This document shows positions 34,089 through 42,164 of a DNA stretch of 52,231 nucleotides, one piece after another; within the stretch, counting starts at the first letter, position 1; each line of letters opens with the position of its first letter. The notes beneath the pieces were generated by a model. That model saw only the letters and a list, made by a program, of their open reading frames with translations, searched no databases and had not been told where the DNA came from. Origin of the DNA: Nitrosomonas ureae. GTDB lineage: Bacteria > Pseudomonadota > Gammaproteobacteria > Burkholderiales > Nitrosomonadaceae. The position numbers were made by a program, and so were the translations under genes. The DNA is taken from positions 1 through 52,231 of the forward strand of contig NZ_FNUX01000022.1 in the NCBI RefSeq assembly GCF_900108305.1, written 5' to 3'.

Positions 34089-34832
34089 TTAATGTAAGGT
34101 TGCCGCTTCTTTTTGCTCACACATCAGGTTGGCGCAGTAGGTTTCATGAATTCCATCCAGGAAACCCCATAGCGCATCGCAAGCCTCCTGGGTTGCAGCC
34201 AGAACTTCCGCTTGCTTTTCCGGGTTATCTGCGAATCGTTCGATGATTGCCCATTCTGCTTGAGAATGATAAATATCGGCTTTCTGATGTACTGAGAAGA
34301 ATTCATAATCTTCAGGATTCTTCATACCATAAAACTTGGCCAAACCATCAATTTTTACCGCAGCAATATCGGGCACTTGCGATTCAAACGCGTGCAACGC
34401 GGCAAGCCCTGCGTAGAAAGGCCGGTTCAAACAAATATTCCGGAATGTGGAGACGAGCTTCTCCGTGGTCGGCAATGCAGAGGCATTCGCTAAGCTCTTG
34501 TCATTTGCACCCAAAGCAAAAGCGAAATTTTTCCACAATGCCGGGTGATTTTTTTCGCCATGTTCCTCATCAATCAGATTTTTCAACACTTCCTGGCGCA
34601 CGCTGATATCACCGCTATTTGATTCCGAATGGATATGCGGCGTATTGAAATGTACAGCGCTTAGGTAGGTGGGTTCGGCCAGTACATTATAGAAATATTG
34701 TTCAGCGTAATGACGTAATTGCTCCTTGGTCAGCTTACCTTCAGTCCAGGCAATATAGAACGGATGTTTGAGCAGATGCTTTTCGCTGATAATGGCAGTG
34801 ATTTTTTGCTTGAGTATGGTATTGGTCGTCAT
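34089..34832 (-). CDS. CADD-family p-aminobenzoate synthase (self-sacrificing metalloenzyme)
   Basis: This 247-residue protein belongs to the TenA/PqqC-fold CADD family. Its founding members, Chlamydia CT610 (CADD) and Nitrosomonas europaea NE1434, are reported to replace pabABC in making p-aminobenzoate, with the enzyme's own tyrosine as carbon source. By my alignment from memory the CADD metal ligands are all kept: E89, H96, E150, H182, D186 and H189 (EEHGEKNHP and VHQKADIYHSQ). So are the proposed source tyrosine (Y26 in KHPFYIAW) and the amino-donor lysine (K160 in AAVKIDG). A clear AAGGAG site precedes ATG. It lies 70 bases downstream of metE on the same strand, which links pABA, folate and methionine. 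It may be consumed once per turnover. Confidence 0.88.
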   Translation of the reverse strand: MTTNTILKQKITAIISEKHLLKHPFYIAWTEGKLTKEQLRHYAEQYFYNVLAEPTYLSAVHFNTPHIHSESNSGDISVRQEVLKNLIDEEHGEKNHPALWKNFAFALGANDKSLANASALPTTEKLVSTFRNICLNRPFYAGLAALHAFESQVPDIAAVKIDGLAKFYGMKNPEDYEFFSVHQKADIYHSQAEWAIIERFADNPEKQAEVLAATQEACDALWGFLDGIHETYCANLMCEQKEAATLH

Positions 34833-34902
34833 GATTACTCCTTATAAACCGTGATGGATAAAGTGTTGCATATCATCGCTAAATAACACCGGCAAGTCAA
34901 AT

Positions 34903-37203
34903 TTAGCTGACCTGCTTCGCGTTTAAGTGGCGGGCTAAATGCCGGCTGGCGGCAATCATATTGTGCAATGCCGGTTTTACTTCTTCCCAAGTGCGTGTTT
35001 TAAGTCCGCAATCAGGATTCACCCACAAACGCTCAACCGGTATCCGTTGCGCAGCCTTCTCCATTAACTCAATAATCGAATCAACAGAAGGTATATTGGG
35101 CGAATGGATATCATATACGCCCGGGCCGATTTCATTCGGATATCGAAACTGATCAAAGGCATCCAGCAATTCCATATCCGAGCGTGACGTCTCGATCGTA
35201 ATCACATCAGCATCCATACGCGCTATTGCCTCCATAATGTCATTGAATTCCGAATAGCACATATGCGTATGAATTTGTGTTTCGTCTTTTACGCCATTTG
35301 CGGCGATACGAAATGCACGAATGGCCCAGTCCAGATAATCATTCCATTGTGATTTTCTGAGCGGCAAACCTTCTCTCATTGCAGCCTCATCAATTTGAAT
35401 AATCTTGATGCCCGCCTTTTCCAAAGCCAGAACTTCATCGCGTATCGCAAGCGCCAGCTGCATACATGTTTGCGCGCGCGGTTGATCATCACGAGCAAAT
35501 GACCAATTCAACATCGTGACAGGCCCCGTAAGCATCCCTTTCATCGGCTTTCGGGTAAGTGATTGGGCATATTCGATCCATTCCGTAGTCATTGCATGTG
35601 AATGCGAAATATCGCCATAAATGATCGGCGGCTTGACACACCGTGATCCATACGATTGAACCCAGCCAAATTGAGTAAAGGTGAATCCGGCAAGTTGCTC
35701 GCCGAAATACTCCACCATATCATTACGTTCCGGCTCGCCATGCACTAAAACATCCAATCCCAATGCTTCCTGCTCGCGCACACAAACCTCAATTTCTCTA
35801 CGCATCGCTTGCCGGTATTCTGTTTCCGGTAGCTTACCTTCACGAAAATCACGGCGCGTTTGTCTGATTTCCAACGTTTGCGGGAAAGAACCAATGGTTG
35901 TAGTGGGAAACAGCGGCAAGTGGAATTGCTTGCGCTGCACGATTGATCTTTGATCATAGGGCGATTGGCGTATACCCATCGTTTCATTGATTTCATGTGC
36001 ACGCGCTTTTATGTCCGCATGATGTACGCGCCTGGATTGTTTTCGGTTAGTCACCGCCGCACTATTTTCCCGCAGCATCTCAGCAACGCTTTCTCTGCCA
36101 TGATTCAAAGCTTTTGCCAATATTTCGATTTCATTTAGTTTCTGTGCAGCAAATGCCAGCCACGACCGAATATCCGCATCGAGTTTTTGCTCACTATCCA
36201 GATCAACAGGCACATGCAACAATGAGCAGGACGGTGCAAGCCAGAGCCGGTCTTGCAGGCGGGCATGCACTGGCTCCAGCCAATTCAGTGTCTGGGTTAA
36301 ATCGGTTTTCCAGATATTACGTCCGTTGACAATACCCAGAGAAAGTATTTTATGTCCGGGTAACCAATCGATGACTTTATCAACCTCATCATGAGCCGTA
36401 ACAGCATCCAGATGCAGACCCTGAACCGGCAGCTCGCAAGCAAGCTGGAGATTGTCTTGCAACTGCCCAAAATACGTCGTCAGCATTAAATTCACAGAAG
36501 CAGTCTGCAATTGATAATACGTCTTGCGCACGACATATTTCCATTCCTGCGACAACTCCATGACCAAAACCGGCTCATCGATTTGCACCCAGTGAATGCC
36601 TGCCTGTTTCAGTTGATCCAACAATTGCGCATAAACACTGAGCAAATCCTCCAATCGATCGAGCTTATCGCTGCCATCCTTGGATTTTCCAAGCCATAAA
36701 TAGGTAACCGGCCCGAGTATGACGGGTTTAATATGTTGATGGATTTTCCGGGCTTGCCGGATTTGCTCGAGCAGGCCACTGATATCTAATGAGAATATTG
36801 TATTCTGGTTAAATTCGGGGACGATATAGTGATAATTGGTATCAAACCATTTTGTCATTTCACCTGCATTAATACAGCAATGAGCAGCGGCATCGTTTGC
36901 CGAGCGGCCTCTTGCCACACGAAAATAGTTATCGATTGTACTGCTGGCAGAAAATGTACTGACGCGTTCCGGAATATTGCCCAGCATAAAGCTCATATCC
37001 AGTACATGATCGTATAATGAAAAATCACCGGCTGGAATCCAATCAAGTATGGATTGATCCTGCCAATGCCGAACTCTCAGATCCGTCACGATGTCCGATA
37101 AGGCTGATTCAGAAATGCCACCTTTCCAGTATTTTTCCAAAGCAAACTTTAATTCCCGGTTTCTGCCGATGCGTGGAAACCCGAGGTTGTGTGTTGTTAC
37201 CAT
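34903..37203 (-). CDS. metE: Cobalamin-independent methionine synthase
   Basis: MetE transfers the methyl group from 5-methyltetrahydrofolate (polyglutamate) to homocysteine. The 766-residue protein starts [19 protein letters not shown], the usual MetE opening; an ATG six codons upstream is possible. The C-terminal catalytic barrel has [12 protein letters not shown] near residue 435, [25 protein letters not shown] [16 protein letters not shown], the zinc ligands in [13 protein letters not shown] near 650 and [11 protein letters not shown] near 735, and a conserved [10 protein letters not shown]. The N-terminal barrel is a degenerate duplicate, as normal. It is divergent from metR, the standard arrangement for MetR control. 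Confidence 0.96.
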   Translation of the reverse strand: MVTTHNLGFPRIGRNRELKFALEKYWKGGISESALSDIVTDLRVRHWQDQSILDWIPAGDFSLYDHVLDMSFMLGNIPERVSTFSASSTIDNYFRVARGRSANDAAAHCCINAGEMTKWFDTNYHYIVPEFNQNTIFSLDISGLLEQIRQARKIHQHIKPVILGPVTYLWLGKSKDGSDKLDRLEDLLSVYAQLLDQLKQAGIHWVQIDEPVLVMELSQEWKYVVRKTYYQLQTASVNLMLTTYFGQLQDNLQLACELPVQGLHLDAVTAHDEVDKVIDWLPGHKILSLGIVNGRNIWKTDLTQTLNWLEPVHARLQDRLWLAPSCSLLHVPVDLDSEQKLDADIRSWLAFAAQKLNEIEILAKALNHGRESVAEMLRENSAAVTNRKQSRRVHHADIKARAHEINETMGIRQSPYDQRSIVQRKQFHLPLFPTTTIGSFPQTLEIRQTRRDFREGKLPETEYRQAMRREIEVCVREQEALGLDVLVHGEPERNDMVEYFGEQLAGFTFTQFGWVQSYGSRCVKPPIIYGDISHSHAMTTEWIEYAQSLTRKPMKGMLTGPVTMLNWSFARDDQPRAQTCMQLALAIRDEVLALEKAGIKIIQIDEAAMREGLPLRKSQWNDYLDWAIRAFRIAANGVKDETQIHTHMCYSEFNDIMEAIARMDADVITIETSRSDMELLDAFDQFRYPNEIGPGVYDIHSPNIPSVDSIIELMEKAAQRIPVERLWVNPDCGLKTRTWEEVKPALHNMIAASRHLARHLNAKQVS

Positions 37204-37234
37204 AATTTCATCACCACTCATAAATATTGATGTG

Positions 37235-37251
37235 GTTATTGTACGAATAAC
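37235..37251. promoter_or_regulatory. Palindrome in the metE-metR control region (candidate MetR site)
   Basis: GTTATT and AATAAC form 6-bp arms around GTACG, 32 bases before the metE start. It contains the T-N11-A layout of LysR-type binding sites (TTATTGTACGAATAA). The E. coli MetR consensus TGAA-N5-TTCA is not present exactly in this 101-base divergent region. The site is a candidate on position and symmetry only. Confidence 0.4.
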
Positions 37252-37304
37252 GATTAATGAATAATAATGATAAATTTTGATCTATCAATAAGGTTTCCTA
37301 ATAA

Positions 37305-38204
37305 ATGATCGAACACAGTCACCTTAAAATCATCCAGGCGCTCCATTCTAATGGCACACTCACCGAAGCTGCCAATGCACTATGTTTAAGCCAGCCCGCC
37401 TTATCGCATCAGATCAGTTATCTGGAAAAGAAATTGAACATTGCATTATGGGAACGTGAGGGCCGTAGCTTGCGTTTAACCCAGGCGGGCAAACTCCTTC
37501 TGGAGGTAGCCAATCAAGTGCTGCCGGTTTTATCGCAGGCGGAGAAAACTCTCGAAGCTTATAGCGAGGGCCGGCAAGGAATTTTACGTATCGGTGTGGA
37601 ATGCTATCCTTGTTTTGAATGGCTTACCGGAATGATCGGCCAGTTCATGCGGGGAATGCCTGAGATTGATATCGATATCGTGCAGAAATTCCAATTTACC
37701 GGACTGGAAGGCTTACTCAACCATCATATTGACGTTCTTATCACACCCGATATAGTGAAAAAAGAAAACATCGTTTATGAGATTCTGGCAGAGTATCAAC
37801 TGGTGTTGCTAGTATCTGCCGATCATCCATTAGCGGGCATAAAGTATTTAACCCCTGAGCATTTGAGCAAGGAAAACCTGTTAACTTTCCCAGTGCCATT
37901 GGAAAGATTAGATATTCTGACAAATTTTATGCTGCCGGCTCACTTGGAACCGGCAAAGCTGAAGCAGATCGAATCGCTGGAAATCATGCTGCAAATGACC
38001 GCCTTAAACCGTGGCGTCTGCGTACTGCCGGAATGGTTGGCTGATATTAGAACCAATAATCCTGGGTTAAGAAAAATCCGTATCGGCAAGCAAGGGCTGT
38101 ATCAGAAATTGTTATTGGCGATGCGGGAATCGGATAAAACTATCCCATATATTCAGAAGTTTATCGAAGTCGGGCAAAAAATTGTACAAAATTCACCGCT
38201 ATAA
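37305..38204 (+). CDS. metR: LysR-family regulator of methionine synthesis
   Basis: MetR activates metE in response to homocysteine in enteric bacteria. This 299-residue LysR-type protein begins MIEHSHLKIIQALHSNGTLT with a winged helix-turn-helix (about residues 18-60: TEAANALCLSQPALSHQISYLEK), followed by the linker helix and the two-lobed effector domain from about 90. The start LxHLKxxxALxxxGTLTxAA and the DVLITPD and FMLPAHLEP motifs match MetR more than other LysR proteins. It is divergent from metE. ogt follows after 38 bases on the same strand and may share its transcript. Confidence 0.9.
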   Translation: MIEHSHLKIIQALHSNGTLTEAANALCLSQPALSHQISYLEKKLNIALWEREGRSLRLTQAGKLLLEVANQVLPVLSQAEKTLEAYSEGRQGILRIGVECYPCFEWLTGMIGQFMRGMPEIDIDIVQKFQFTGLEGLLNHHIDVLITPDIVKKENIVYEILAEYQLVLLVSADHPLAGIKYLTPEHLSKENLLTFPVPLERLDILTNFMLPAHLEPAKLKQIESLEIMLQMTALNRGVCVLPEWLADIRTNNPGLRKIRIGKQGLYQKLLLAMRESDKTIPYIQKFIEVGQKIVQNSPL

Positions 38205-38242
38205 AATCTTATTTATATGAACAATCATCGCAACTTTTAGAT

Positions 38243-38773
38243 ATGACACCATCTGATTATTGTGCTGGCGATTCCAATAGTCAGATTTGTTTTGCATTGG
38301 AAGAATGTTCTTTCGGTTCTATTTTGGTAGCCGCCAGCAAGATCGGTGTTTGTACAATTGCATTAGGAAACGATCCGCATACATTAATCCATGATCTGCA
38401 GTACCCTTTTCCACACGCTGAGTTTGCCGCTAACAACAAATTCGGGCAGTGGATTGCAAAAGTGGTTTATTTTATCGAAACCCCGGCCATTGAATTAGTT
38501 TTACCATTGGATATACGCGGCACCGCACTTCAGCGAAAAGTGTGGCAGGCTTTACAAAAAATTCCCATCGGAAAACGGATGAGTTATACGGAAATTGCGC
38601 AATACATTGGCAAGCCAAAAGCAACGCGCGCAGTGGCCAGCGCCTGCGCAGCCAATATCCTGGCAGTGGCGATTCCTTGTCATCGCGCGGTCAGATCGAA
38701 CGGAAATTTATCCGGATACCGCTGGGGTGTAGAACGCAAAGCTGAATTATTGCGGCGGGAAAGCCTGTCATGA
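38243..38773 (+). CDS. ogt: Methylated-DNA-protein cysteine methyltransferase (O6-alkylguanine repair)
   Basis: This protein removes alkyl groups from O6 of guanine by irreversible transfer to its own cysteine. The 176-residue product has the N-terminal cap domain (FALEECSFGSILVAASKIGV) and the C-terminal DNA-binding domain with LQRKVWQALQKIPIGKRMSY, the arginine-finger region KATRAVASACAANIL and the active site IPCHRAVRSNGNLSGYRWG. It resembles the C-terminal part of Ada, without the Ada zinc and AraC domains, and the ogt symbol is by function. alkA overlaps its stop by four bases (ATGA), so the two repair genes are translationally coupled. Confidence 0.92.
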   Translation: MTPSDYCAGDSNSQICFALEECSFGSILVAASKIGVCTIALGNDPHTLIHDLQYPFPHAEFAANNKFGQWIAKVVYFIETPAIELVLPLDIRGTALQRKVWQALQKIPIGKRMSYTEIAQYIGKPKATRAVASACAANILAVAIPCHRAVRSNGNLSGYRWGVERKAELLRRESLS

Positions 38774-39654
38774 AAACCTCGGTCTACCACTGCAGATTGC
38801 CGTTGCCGGGAAATTACCGGATATCGGATATGTTGTCATTTCATGGCCGGGACAAATGGAATATAGCTGAAACCGTACATGACAACTATTTTTCCAAGGG
38901 CATCATATGGCACGGCGCGCCGGCTTGCTTGAGCATCCGCTTTCAGCCGCTGTGCGCTGAAATTGAATTGTGCATTGATAAACAGCTAACAATATTCAGC
39001 CAAGATGCATTCCGCAATCTGGCAGTACGTATGTTGGGTTTAAATCAATCGGTTAATACATTTGAGGAAGAATTTAGAGAACATGCCCAGCTTGGAAGTC
39101 TGATAGCAAAGCAATCCGGGTTGCGAGTTCCCGTTTCGGCAACGGCATTTGAAGCTTTGATTTGGGCTATCACCGGCCAGCAAATCAGTGTTTCCGCCGC
39201 CCTGTCAATCCGCCGGAAATTGATACAGTTGGTTGGATTACGTCATTCTGGCGGTTTGTATTGCCATCCGGACGCCCAACATTTAGCGGATTTTAATATC
39301 AGTGATCTGCGTCAGATTGGCTTTTCTCAAAGCAAAGCACAAACTATACTCGCCGTTAGCCAACGCGTGATATGCAATGAATTGGAACTAAGTTCAACCG
39401 ATGCGGAACCGCCCATTGAACATATTCGCCAGCAATTACTGCAAATACGCGGTATCGGTCCCTGGACTGCCGACTATACCCTATTACGTGGTTACGGCTG
39501 GCTCGATGGCTCGCTGCACGGCGATGTCGCAGTACGGCGGGGCTTACGAATATTACTGAATAGCGAACCGATAAGCGAAAACCAGACCCGGCAATGGCTG
39601 GAAAACTTCTCGCCGTGGCGGGCTTTAGTAGCCGCACATTTATGGAAACTATAA
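38770..39654 (+). CDS. alkA: DNA-3-methyladenine glycosylase II
   Basis: AlkA excises N-alkylated purines such as 3-methyladenine from DNA. The 294-residue protein has the AlkA N-terminal domain (about 1-110, ICWHGAPACLSIRF region) and an HhH-GPD domain: PVSATAFEALIWAITGQQIS near residue 120, the helix-hairpin-helix LLQIRGIGPWTADYTLLRG near 225, and the catalytic aspartate in LHGDVAVRRGLR near 250. It is coupled to ogt by an ATGA overlap, forming a two-gene operon for alkylation repair without an ada regulator gene in view. It converges on the next minus-strand gene, separated by a terminator. Confidence 0.92.
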   Translation: MKTSVYHCRLPLPGNYRISDMLSFHGRDKWNIAETVHDNYFSKGIIWHGAPACLSIRFQPLCAEIELCIDKQLTIFSQDAFRNLAVRMLGLNQSVNTFEEEFREHAQLGSLIAKQSGLRVPVSATAFEALIWAITGQQISVSAALSIRRKLIQLVGLRHSGGLYCHPDAQHLADFNISDLRQIGFSQSKAQTILAVSQRVICNELELSSTDAEPPIEHIRQQLLQIRGIGPWTADYTLLRGYGWLDGSLHGDVAVRRGLRILLNSEPISENQTRQWLENFSPWRALVAAHLWKL

Positions 39655-39734
39655 AATAAAGAGGGCTGCTTTGAAAATAGGACAAGTCACACTACCGGGA
39701 TATCCATTAACAAAGTTATCCTGCTTCCTGAATT

Positions 39735-39776
39735 GAATAAAAAATCAGCCCATCACTGAAAATTTCAATGATGGGC
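39735..39776 (-). terminator. Intrinsic terminator of the two-domain secreted protein gene
   Basis: TGATGGGC/GCCCATCA arms (39748-39755 with 39769-39776) form an 8-bp stem with further inner pairing (TGAA/TTCA). On the minus strand the stem is followed by TGATTTTTTATT, a good U-tract. It lies 21 bases beyond the stop of the gene at 39797. Confidence 0.8.
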
Positions 39777-39796
39777 CATGCAGCTCAATCGAATTG

Positions 39797-42046
39797 CTAA
39801 ATCAGTTCGTTTTCGTACGCTGATATGATTCCGGTTAGCGTCGACCCCGCCGTTAATGCCTTGGGAACATCATCGGTTTCACTGGCTTCTCTCAGATCCT
39901 GCAATGCATTCTGTACTTTTACACGTTCCAGAGTACCTAGGCGTAACTCCAGATCCGGTAAAAAGATATTGATATACAAAGAAACTCTCTCAGAAGCCGC
40001 AAGAGCCTGATTCCTGTCAATACCAAAAGTTGACTCAACGATGCCGATATTTCTATTGACCTGACCGATAATCCCTTTACTGATCTCGATAACGATTTCG
40101 TTTGCAACAACATTGGCCAAGTCGCCCGTTAATTGAGTTTTAATCAGATTGTTGCCAGCAGGATTATCCGGAGCGATAAAGCTCTCAATAATACGGTAGA
40201 AAAACTCACCTTCGATCTGTTTTTCCCTTGCATCTATGGCATCCGTATCCCGGCTCGCAATAATTCCTTGAACTTCGCGCAACACTCCGATCAGAAAGCT
40301 TCTCACCAGCGGAACGATTATATTTTCACGCGCAGTCTCAACATTGAGACGATCATCCGGATCTGCTTTGCTTAATGCCTCTCTTCCTTGCACAAACGCT
40401 AAGGTGATTTGATCATCTAAATCCGGATTACTGCCATCCTGGAGGGTTTGTTTATCTTCTGTAAGAACTTTGTTCACCCTGCCAGCAGTGCCAGCAATAG
40501 CGCTATAAGCTGAATTAGCCCTATCCCATTCTAAGGCCAGCTCGTCAGTTGATAAATTATCAAAATTTTCAATCACGAGTGTTGTTCGATCATAAACAAC
40601 GAGAGCAAATACGCGTTGCAGCGATTTATCGATGATTTGCAACGAAAATGGAATTTCATTTCCGGCCTTCACCGATTCAATTGCAGCCGCAACATCCGTG
40701 TCAATTGATGAACCATACACTTGATCAACCAGCTGTGTCAGTTGTTGCAATTCCCCGGTATAGGCGGCTTCGATCGCTGCTCCATTAATCGTGGTTTCTG
40801 CACGTAATTCACCAATCGTCTTGAAACTTGCAACTGCGTTATCAATCAGCGCTGTTTCAGTGGTAGCGCTGTATTCGGTCAAATTAAGCTCGTTCTCATA
40901 ACTGTCAAAAATCGCTGTTATTGTAGCTTGTGCCGCTGCGGATTTAGCAGCATCATCTGCTTTAACTGCACTATTCAGATCATTCAGTGCGGTTTCCAGA
41001 TTGCCACGCACAGTCGCGCCCATTCTCAATTCAAGATCAGGCATGAAGATTTTGGCAAATTCCACTGTTCCTGAAGCTTCCGCCATTCTTCCTACACGAT
41101 TTTCAGCGGTTGCAATATTAGCCATTTCTCCCCTGGATCGACCAAGCATCCCTTTGTTTAAATCGCTAACTATCTCGTCCACTACAAGATCCGAACCATT
41201 CCCTGCTAATCGATCTTTAATGAGCAGATTACCTACGGGATTATCGCGTGCAACCAAAGATTCGATAATACGATAAAAAACTTCCCCTTCTTTTAATTCA
41301 ATGCGCATGTGTTCTACATCGGTACCTCTACTTTCTATAGCACCCGCTACTTCGCGTAAAACCGCGTTGTAATACGCACGGGCTAGCGATGATATTCTGG
41401 TAACGTAACGCTCAACGGCGACAACACCAGCATCTTCTTCCGGATTGCTTTTATTCAGCGCTGTTCTAATTCGCGCGACCGATTCATTGAACGCAATATC
41501 CGCCCCCGGATTGCTGCCTTCTACAATAGATTGTTTATCCGCACTAAGCACTTGATTGGCTCTTGCGACATTTCCCGAAATCGCCTGGAAAGACGCAACC
41601 ACCTCATCCAGCATTTGATTTAATACCGCAGTTGATGTGGACTCAAACAGATTGCGTATATCTGACATACGATTAAAAACCACTTGATAAAAAACACGCT
41701 GCAGGGTCTTATCAACCACTTGGCCTGCTAACGCCGGTTCATTACCACTTTTGATTTCGTCAATTGCGGCTAAAACGTCACTATCCAGCTTTAGCGTATT
41801 CGCTGTATCGACCTCCTGCACAAGTGTCTGCAGCGCACCCGCATAAGCACTGGCAATAGCATCTCCATTCATTGGCGTTTCTCTACGCAATGTTCCAATT
41901 GTCTGATATGCAGTTACAGCATTTTGAATTGCCTGGACATCAGCAGCAGCAAACACGCTCGCATTACCTATCATCAAAGCAGAAATAGCTAAACTCATGA
42001 TCAATGATTTCTTTATTGAAATCATGAAGTTCTTAGTTGTAAACAT
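39797..42046 (-). CDS. Secreted protein with two copies of an unrecognised ~355-residue domain, iron-linked by context
   Basis: The 749-residue product has a signal peptide (cleavage likely after SVFA near residue 33; a shorter start at M7 is possible). The mature part is two tandem copies of one domain, about 36-388 and 396-749. Matching landmarks are AYQTIGTLRRETPMNGDAI / SFKTIGELRAETTINGAAI, VVDKTLQRVFYQVVFNR / IIDKSLQRVFALVVYDR, EGEVFYRIIESLVARDNP / EGEFFYRIIESFIAPDNP and FMPDLELRMG / FLPDLELRLG. It is mostly helical, acidic and lacks cysteine. I do not recognise a characterised family. It lies directly downstream of a TonB siderophore receptor and has its own Fur-box-like site, so a role in iron capture or periplasmic iron handling is inferred. 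Confidence 0.8.
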   Translation of the reverse strand: MFTTKNFMISIKKSLIMSLAISALMIGNASVFAAADVQAIQNAVTAYQTIGTLRRETPMNGDAIASAYAGALQTLVQEVDTANTLKLDSDVLAAIDEIKSGNEPALAGQVVDKTLQRVFYQVVFNRMSDIRNLFESTSTAVLNQMLDEVVASFQAISGNVARANQVLSADKQSIVEGSNPGADIAFNESVARIRTALNKSNPEEDAGVVAVERYVTRISSLARAYYNAVLREVAGAIESRGTDVEHMRIELKEGEVFYRIIESLVARDNPVGNLLIKDRLAGNGSDLVVDEIVSDLNKGMLGRSRGEMANIATAENRVGRMAEASGTVEFAKIFMPDLELRMGATVRGNLETALNDLNSAVKADDAAKSAAAQATITAIFDSYENELNLTEYSATTETALIDNAVASFKTIGELRAETTINGAAIEAAYTGELQQLTQLVDQVYGSSIDTDVAAAIESVKAGNEIPFSLQIIDKSLQRVFALVVYDRTTLVIENFDNLSTDELALEWDRANSAYSAIAGTAGRVNKVLTEDKQTLQDGSNPDLDDQITLAFVQGREALSKADPDDRLNVETARENIIVPLVRSFLIGVLREVQGIIASRDTDAIDAREKQIEGEFFYRIIESFIAPDNPAGNNLIKTQLTGDLANVVANEIVIEISKGIIGQVNRNIGIVESTFGIDRNQALAASERVSLYINIFLPDLELRLGTLERVKVQNALQDLREASETDDVPKALTAGSTLTGIISAYENELI

Positions 42047-42092
42047 TATTAGGAGCCCTTTTATAAAATTCGTTAATATAATCACGAATACC

Positions 42093-42111
42093 AATGATAA
42101 TTATTATTATT
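42093..42111 (-). promoter_or_regulatory. Fur-box-like sequence before the two-domain protein gene
   Basis: The minus-strand 19-mer AATAATAATAATTATCATT matches the Fur consensus GATAATGATAATCATTATC at 14 of 19 positions by my count. It lies 47 bases upstream of the ATG at 42046 in the 118-base gap after the receptor gene. High AT content makes chance matches possible. Confidence 0.55.
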
Positions 42112-42164
42112 TATAAAATCAATTGATATCTTATCAACTGTCTTTTAATATCACTGTTTACCCG

